From NCBI GenBank assembly GCA_027336345.1, contig DAHWFZ010000031.1, forward strand, positions 1-8,330: a stretch of DNA of 8,330 nucleotides. The letters run 5' to 3'. This document shows positions 5,351 to 8,330 of the stretch, piece by piece (within the stretch, counting starts at the first letter, position 1; each line of letters starts with the position of its first letter). The translations under genes were made by a program, and so were the position numbers. The stretch is from Candidatus Wolfebacteria bacterium. GTDB taxonomy: Bacteria; Patescibacteriota; Minisyncoccia; UBA6257; UBA9933. The notes under the pieces were generated by a model. The model was not told the origin of the DNA, ran no database searches, and saw nothing but the letters and a program-made list of their open reading frames with translations.

Positions 5351-6100
5351 ATGGCTTATTATAAAAAATGGGTAAAAAAGAATTTTGATCCTGAAAGCAG
5401 CGATCCGTTCAAGCTGAGCAGATCTAAGATTGATATGTTTTTGAATTGTCCGAGGTGCTTTTATCTGGACAGAAGATTGGGAGTTTCGCAGCCGCCAATG
5501 GCGCCGTTTACTTTAAACATCGCCGTGGATTATTTGCTAAAAAAAGAATTTGATATCCACAGGGCAAAAGGGTCAAGGCATCCGCTGATGGCAAAATACG
5601 GCGTTGACGCGATTCCGTTTGCAAATGAAAATATGGACCAGTGGAGGGAAAATTTTGTCGGAGTGCAATATCTGCATGAGCCGACAAATTTGCTGATATT
5701 TGGGGCTGTTGACGATATCTGGCAAAGTCCCGGCGGGAAATTGCACGTGGTTGATTATAAGGCTACAAGCAAGGCCGGGGAGGTGGAGCTTGAGGACACA
5801 AAATGGCATAACCAATACCGGAGGCAGATGGAAGTTTACCAGTGGCTGTTGAGGCATAACGGTTTTGATGTTTCAAATTTGGGGTATTTTGTTTATGTGA
5901 ACGGCAGGAAAGACAAAGAAGCTTTTGACGCTAAACTTGAATTTGACGTTAAAATTATCCCTTATGAAGGCGGTGATGCTTGGGTTGAAAAAGCGATTAT
6001 TGACGCGCATAAGTGCCTAATGTCCGATGAATTGCCAAAATCCGGCTGGGATTGCGAACTCTGTAAATACAGGAAAGCCGCCGCGGAGGTTGAAAAATAA
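5351..6100 (+). CDS. PD-(D/E)XK nuclease, RecB/Cas4-like, with two CxxC pairs
   Basis: This is a 249-aa stand-alone nuclease of the RecB/Cas4-like PD-(D/E)XK group. An N-terminal LSRSKIDMFLNCPRCFYLDRR (22-42) corresponds to the SxSxIxxFxxCPxxxxY entry motif. The catalytic core is GAVDDIW (118-124) with D121/D122, then VVDYKATS (133-140) with D135 and K137, followed by the QxxxY motif Q159-Y163. Cysteines C33 and C36 before the core and C235 and C238 after it (WDCELC) could hold an iron-sulphur cluster or zinc, as in Cas4 and AddB, though here they come as two CxxC pairs. No cas gene or CRISPR array is near, so a general repair or DNA-processing role is more likely; that is inference. No SD precedes the ATG; the 73-base gap upstream is very A/T-rich. 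Confidence 0.87.
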   Translation: MAYYKKWVKKNFDPESSDPFKLSRSKIDMFLNCPRCFYLDRRLGVSQPPMAPFTLNIAVDYLLKKEFDIHRAKGSRHPLMAKYGVDAIPFANENMDQWRENFVGVQYLHEPTNLLIFGAVDDIWQSPGGKLHVVDYKATSKAGEVELEDTKWHNQYRRQMEVYQWLLRHNGFDVSNLGYFVYVNGRKDKEAFDAKLEFDVKIIPYEGGDAWVEKAIIDAHKCLMSDELPKSGWDCELCKYRKAAAEVEK

Positions 6101-6158
6101 TTATATTTGTAACATACTGTTTTCAGAATAATTTAAAACGAAATAGGAGGTGATTACT

Positions 6159-6476
6159 ATGGATGGCAGAGTGAATGAAGAGTCAGGATTTTTTGAGGTT
6201 TTCTATGGGAACAAGTGGGTTATATTGGATGAAGATAACTGGAATTTTGTAAGAAAAGAAGTCTCTATGAATTTTTTGTGGCATCTTTTTTGCAGGTCTG
6301 ATTTTAATGAGCGGGCGATTGGTGAAATTCGGCGGCGGATTAAATATGAATTTGATTTAAAGTCATTGTGGATTTTTTTTATAGAAGGTAACCGATTTAT
6401 TGGAGATTTGGCGTTGAATGAAATATATGAGAGAAGTGAAAATCGATATGCGCTTCCGAAGGATCGGAATAGGTGA
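6159..6476 (+). CDS. Orphan hypothetical protein, 105 aa
   Basis: I do not recognise this protein. The ATG at 6159 sits six bases after a perfect SD, AGGAGGTG (6145-6152); an in-frame GTG at 6150 lies inside that SD and is not the start. The product is rich in aromatic residues, with W/F/Y in GFFEVFYGNKWVILDEDNWNF (residues 10-30) and NFLWHLF (42-48), then a helical arginine-rich part (ERAIGEIRRRIKYEF) and KSLWIFFIEGNRFIGDL. There is no signal peptide or clear membrane helix. A strong terminator begins five bases after the TGA stop. The arrangement, with perfect SD, small orphan and terminator, is the same as for the gene at 865-1242. Confidence 0.72.
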   Translation: MDGRVNEESGFFEVFYGNKWVILDEDNWNFVRKEVSMNFLWHLFCRSDFNERAIGEIRRRIKYEFDLKSLWIFFIEGNRFIGDLALNEIYERSENRYALPKDRNR

Positions 6477-6480
6477 GGGG

Positions 6481-6512
6481 CGGTTCCATAAATGTGTGGA
6501 ACCGTTTTTTTT
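6481..6512 (+). terminator. Intrinsic terminator after the 105-aa gene
   Basis: CGGTTCCATA (6481-6490) pairs with TGTGGAACCG (6495-6504), ten pairs with one G-T, around the four-base loop AATG, followed by eight T. It separates the orphan gene from the promoter of the next gene. Confidence 0.92.
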
Positions 6513-6539
6513 CCTTGTCTTTTTGATTTGGAAATTCTT

Positions 6540-6548
6540 TGTTATAAT
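6540..6548 (+). promoter_or_regulatory. Extended -10 promoter for the DUF5652-like gene
   Basis: TGTTATAAT is a consensus extended -10 (TGn plus TATAAT at 6543-6548). T-rich sequence lies where a -35 would be, with TTGATT at 6523-6528 only 14 bases away. The start would be near 6555, giving a short leader with an SD. Confidence 0.6.
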
Positions 6549-6571
6549 TAACAAAAAGAAAGGTCGCAGAA

Positions 6572-6811
6572 TTGATAAAAATTATTTTAAAGAATATGGG
6601 ACAATATTTTGTGGGCAGCTGGTATTTCTTCCCGGTTTTAATCTGGGCATTGGCATGGAAAGGAATAGCTTTATGGAAAGCAGCCCGTTTGGGAGAAAAG
6701 TGGTGGTTTGTCGCGCTTCTTGTGATTAACACCGTCGGTATATTGGAAATCATATATATCTTTGGTTTTGCCAAAAAGAAAGGGGTAAAAAATTTAATGG
6801 AGCACCACTAA
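6572..6811 (+). CDS. Small two-helix membrane protein, DUF5652-like
   Basis: The product is 79 aa with two membrane helices: about 18-36 (YFFPVLIWALAWKGIALWK) and 44-66 (WWFVALLVINTVGILEIIYIF). The signature is WKGIALWKAA, a short charged turn with LGEKWWF, then LLVINTVGILEIIYIFGFAKKK. This matches my memory of the DUF5652 family, which is frequent in CPR genomes and has no known function. The start is TTG at 6572, eight bases after AAGG within GAAAGG, and downstream of a consensus -10 at 6543-6548; ATG at 6599 is a shorter alternative that would remove nine residues ahead of the first helix. The lysine-rich C-terminus (FAKKKGVKN) suggests a cytoplasmic tail. Confidence 0.8.
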   Translation: MIKIILKNMGQYFVGSWYFFPVLIWALAWKGIALWKAARLGEKWWFVALLVINTVGILEIIYIFGFAKKKGVKNLMEHH

Positions 6812-6820
6812 ATTTTTTCA

Positions 6821-6990
6821 GCGGCATCCCGAATTTATTGCGGTTGAACGAGGAGCAAAACGCAATACGAAGTTTTGCGCTTTGTCCGAGTAATGCCGCA
6901 ATGCAGGTCGGATACCGCCTGGCTTGTCATGTAATTGTGCGGGCGAAGCGAGTTCATGTGGTACCCCGCCGGCTTGCCGAGGGGAGACCT
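6821..6990. other. GC-rich structured intergenic island (candidate ncRNA or repeat element)
   Basis: By my count about 56% of these 170 bases are G or C, in clear contrast with A/T-rich flanks. It holds nested dyads: GCGGCAT (6821-6827) with ATGCCGC (6893-6899), the overlapping alternative ATTGCGG (6837-6843) with CCGCAAT (6896-6902), and an inner GCAAAAC (6855-6861) with GTTTTGC (6872-6878). Further hairpins are CAGG-T-CGG/CCG-CCTG at 6904-6921 and CCCC...GGGG at 6964-6984 with an inner CGG/CCG. It does not fit a tRNA, tmRNA, SRP RNA or RNase P RNA that I can recognise. The minus strand is open for 58 codons (6994 to 6818), but without an SD. Confidence 0.4.
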
Positions 6991-7003
6991 TCATTTAGGG
7001 ATC

Positions 7004-7049
7004 TATAATAATAAAGCTTCTGGATTTTTCCGGAAGCTTTGTTATTATA
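7004..7049. terminator. 20-bp hairpin before the 74-aa gene, possible terminator
   Basis: Bases 7004-7023 pair with 7030-7049 around the six-base loop ATTTTT, with two G-T pairs. The core is AAAGCTTC/GAAGCTTT, extended by A/T pairs outside and GG/CC inside. The 3' side is T-rich but not a clean T-run, so it may end transcripts from the DUF5652-like gene on the left. The right arm contains the -10-like element of the next gene. Confidence 0.6.
7040..7048 (+). promoter_or_regulatory. Possible extended -10 for the 74-aa gene
   Basis: TGTTATTAT (hexamer TATTAT at 7043-7048) ends six bases before the ATG at 7055, which would give a leaderless mRNA like that proposed for the ATPase. It lies in the right arm of a 20-bp hairpin. 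Confidence 0.35.
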
Positions 7050-7054
7050 TAAAC

Positions 7055-7279
7055 ATGTTTAAAAACTTTTTTATTAAAAAAATGCTGGAAAGCCAGCTCA
7101 AAAATGTTCCGGCTGAACAAAAAGAAAAAATAATGAAAGCGATTTCCGAGAATCCGGAATTTTTTACCAAATTGGCGGAAGATGTAAAAAAAGAAATGGA
7201 TTCCGGCAAAGATCAAATGGCCGCAGTAATGGCGGTTTTGCCGAGATATCAGGATGAACTCCGGAAGATGATGGGATAG
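7055..7279 (+). CDS. Small helical hypothetical protein, 74 aa
   Basis: The product starts MFKNFFIKKMLESQLKNVPA and looks fully helical and charged: a basic N-terminus, helix 9-31 (KMLESQLKNVPAEQKEKIMKAI), helix 33-49 (NPEFFTKLAEDVKKEMD) and helix 50-73 (GKDQMAAVMAVLPRYQDELRKMM). I have a weak recollection of similar proteins in CPR genomes, with no function known. The frame is open upstream to a GTG at 6935, but that part runs through the GC-rich island and a 20-bp hairpin, so the ATG at 7055 is preferred. No SD is present. There is no signal peptide. The downstream gap to tgt holds a 24-base palindrome. Confidence 0.68.
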   Translation: MFKNFFIKKMLESQLKNVPAEQKEKIMKAISENPEFFTKLAEDVKKEMDSGKDQMAAVMAVLPRYQDELRKMMG

Positions 7280-7313
7280 CGAGAGTTATAAGGTGGATAA
7301 AGAAAATAATGTT

Positions 7314-7339
7314 CACTGATATACTCAAGTATATCAGTG
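7314..7339. repeat. 12-bp palindrome upstream of tgt, copy 2 of a shared pair
   Basis: Arms CACTGATATACT (7314-7325) and AGTATATCAGTG (7328-7339) are separated by CA. The inner 24 bases match 2046-2069 at 22 positions. It lies 31 bases ahead of the tgt ATG and has no T-run after it, so an operator or repeat role fits better than a terminator. Confidence 0.75.
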
Positions 7340-7370
7340 TGTTAGTACAGTATCACAGCAGTAATTTAGT

Positions 7371-8330
7371 ATGTTTAAATTTGACATTGTAAAAAAATCC
7401 AAAAAAAGCAATGCCAGGATCGGGCGGCTAAAAACCAGCCATGGCGTTGTTGAAACCCCGACTTTGGTCCCGGTTGCCACTCAAGGCGTTGTTAAGACTT
7501 TGACCAGTGAGGAAATTAAATCGACCAAATCGCAGATTTTGATTTCCAATACCTTCCATTTGCATTTAAAGCCCGGAGAAAAAATTGTGGCAAAACACGG
7601 CGGGCTGCATAAGTTCGCCAATATTAACGTGCCCTTAATGACCGATTCGGGCGGGTTTCAGGTATTCAGCCTTGGTTTTGGAAGGGATTTCGGGACGGGG
7701 AAGCTTATCAACCCTTTGATAAGCTCAGGGAATAATAAAAAAATTGAAGTCGGGCAGCAGCCGAAAAATACGATTATAACCGACAGAGGCGTTTGGTTCA
7801 GATCTCCGGTTGACGGGAGGAAGATTTTTTTGGGCCCCAAGGAATCAATGAAAATTCAGAAAGATCTGGGAGCGGATATAATTTTTGTTTTTGACGAATG
7901 CACTTCGCCATTGGCGGATTATGAATACACTAAAAAATCATTACTAAAAACCCACAAGTGGGCGAAAATTTGTCTGAAATCTTTCGATGAACTCAGGATG
8001 AAGAAAAATCAATCTCTGTATGGAATTGTGCAGGGAGGGAAGTTTAAAGATTTGCGGATTGAAAGCGCCAAATTTTTGGCCGGGCTGCCATTTGATGGTT
8101 TTGGAATCGGAGGGGAATTCGGCAACAGCAAAAAGGAAATGGTAAATATGCTTAAATGGACTTTTAAGGAGCTCCCGGAAAACAAGCCGAGGCATCTTTT
8201 GGGTATTGGGCATCTGGAAGATATTCCGGAAATTATAAAAAGCGGAGTGGATACCTTCGATTGCGTGACGCCGACTCATTACGCGCGCCACGGTTATGCG
8301 TTTACTTCAGCAGGCAAGCTTGATATGTCA
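7371..8330 (+). CDS. tgt: tRNA-guanine transglycosylase (partial, 3' end outside window)
   Basis: The enzyme swaps guanine 34 of certain tRNAs for queuine or its precursor preQ1. The first 320 codons are present. Hallmarks are RIGRLKTSHGVVETP (16-30), NTFHLHLKPG (60-69), DSGGFQVFSLG (92-102) with acid/base D92, FVFDECTSP (172-180) with D175, YGIVQGG (217-223), FDGFGIGGEFG (241-251), LLGIGH (276-281) and DTFDCVTPT (294-302), where D297 is the nucleophile. The zinc-binding CxCxxC part lies beyond the window. About 30 extra residues (near 102-137) follow SLG compared with E. coli Tgt; ten of them, KLINPLISSG, come from a palindromic repeat, and FDELRM (204-209) from another likely copy. The usual PTRNARNG reads PTHYARHG. 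No SD is present; the start fits the family N-terminus. Confidence 0.95.
   Translation, partial: MFKFDIVKKSKKSNARIGRLKTSHGVVETPTLVPVATQGVVKTLTSEEIKSTKSQILISNTFHLHLKPGEKIVAKHGGLHKFANINVPLMTDSGGFQVFSLGFGRDFGTGKLINPLISSGNNKKIEVGQQPKNTIITDRGVWFRSPVDGRKIFLGPKESMKIQKDLGADIIFVFDECTSPLADYEYTKKSLLKTHKWAKICLKSFDELRMKKNQSLYGIVQGGKFKDLRIESAKFLAGLPFDGFGIGGEFGNSKKEMVNMLKWTFKELPENKPRHLLGIGHLEDIPEIIKSGVDTFDCVTPTHYARHGYAFTSAGKLDMS
7702..7730. repeat. Palindromic CTCAGG-type repeat inside tgt
   Basis: Arms AGCTTATCAA (7702-7711) and TTGATAAGCT (7716-7725) form a perfect 10-bp stem around CCCT. CCCT (7712-7715) can instead pair with AGGG (7727-7730). The part at 7715-7729 resembles the copies at 1-20 and 7983-8001. 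It encodes KLINPLISSG in a loop of Tgt that is longer than in E. coli. Confidence 0.6.
7983..8001. repeat. CTCAGGATGA-type repeat inside tgt
   Basis: TTCGATGAACTCAGGATGA matches the copy at position 1 at 16 of 19 positions and encodes FDELRM plus part of the next codon. The segment aligns with the RFDSLGNKN region of E. coli Tgt and is about two residues longer, so chance similarity is not fully excluded. Confidence 0.45.

Noticed and set aside
5351..6100. A CRISPR-Cas locus, suggested by the Cas4-like nuclease
   Set aside because: No repeat-spacer array and no other cas gene in the window; RecB-like nucleases of this kind are often stand-alone.
6418..6729. 103-codon plus-strand frame overlapping the 105-aa and DUF5652-like genes
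   Set aside because: It reads through a strong intrinsic terminator and a consensus promoter in a frame different from both genes.
6881..6990. A tRNA or other standard RNA gene in the GC-rich island
   Set aside because: No cloverleaf, T-arm consensus or tmRNA, SRP or RNase P signature could be fitted.
6818..6994. 58-codon frame on the minus strand in the GC-rich island
   Set aside because: It has an ATG but no SD or promoter, and the DNA is dominated by inverted repeats; kept only as a note within the island finding.
6935..7054. N-terminal extension of the 74-aa gene from GTG at 6935
   Set aside because: The added residues translate a palindromic GC-rich region and a 20-bp hairpin, with no SD at the GTG; ATG at 7055 is more credible.
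7944..8291. 115-codon minus-strand frame at the right end
   Set aside because: It lies opposite tgt, which has clear catalytic motifs; a shadow.

Overview
The window looks like part of a genome from the Candidate Phyla Radiation (Patescibacteria, probably a Parcubacteria-like lineage). This is inferred from several things: the reduced, loosely packed gene layout; a DUF5652-type two-helix membrane protein; P-type ATPase, Tgt and RecB-like nuclease genes of the style seen in those genomes; many SD-less starts next to small orphan genes with very strong SD sites; and short palindromic repeats whose translations (FDELRM, VGLRMT, ACAELVEA) I recall as common in CPR proteins. TGA is used as a stop, so the ordinary bacterial code fits. 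All supported genes are on the + strand. No rRNA, tRNA, CRISPR array or transposase gene was seen.

Layout. At the left edge there is the possible last few codons of an upstream gene, then an ABC-2 transporter permease (33-779). Next come a 125-aa orphan gene (865-1242) with a perfect SD and a terminator, rplU for ribosomal protein L21 (1315-1626), a possible 26-codon mini-ORF (1651-1731) with hairpins, and a 66-aa orphan (1825-2025). A 220-base regulatory-looking gap with two dyads precedes dinB (2247-3365). After dinB come an unusual P1B-like P-type ATPase (3397-5277), a PD-(D/E)XK nuclease with four cysteines (5351-6100), a 105-aa orphan with SD and terminator (6159-6476), and a 79-aa DUF5652-like membrane protein (6572-6811). 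A GC-rich structured island (about 6821-6990) and a 20-bp hairpin (7004-7049) lead to a 74-aa helical protein (7055-7279). The last gene is tgt, tRNA-guanine transglycosylase (7371 onward), which runs off the right edge. No gene-free stretch exceeds 300 bases.

The genes do not form one pathway: they are housekeeping or repair genes (L21, DinB, nuclease, Tgt) and transporters (ABC permease, P-type ATPase), interspersed with stand-alone small genes. The notable signals are: (1) an ATPase in which the CPC-type ion motif is replaced by Cys-Ala-Asp-Asp; (2) a short CTCAGG-type repeat family that sits in frame inside dinB and twice inside tgt, and possibly forms the tail of the upstream gene; (3) two near-identical 24-base palindromes upstream of dinB and tgt; (4) a GC-rich structured intergenic island; and (5) a split between SD-led orphan genes that end in hairpins and SD-less, perhaps leaderless, conserved genes. 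None of this proves a new defence or mobile system; the repeat biology and the ATPase are the best leads.
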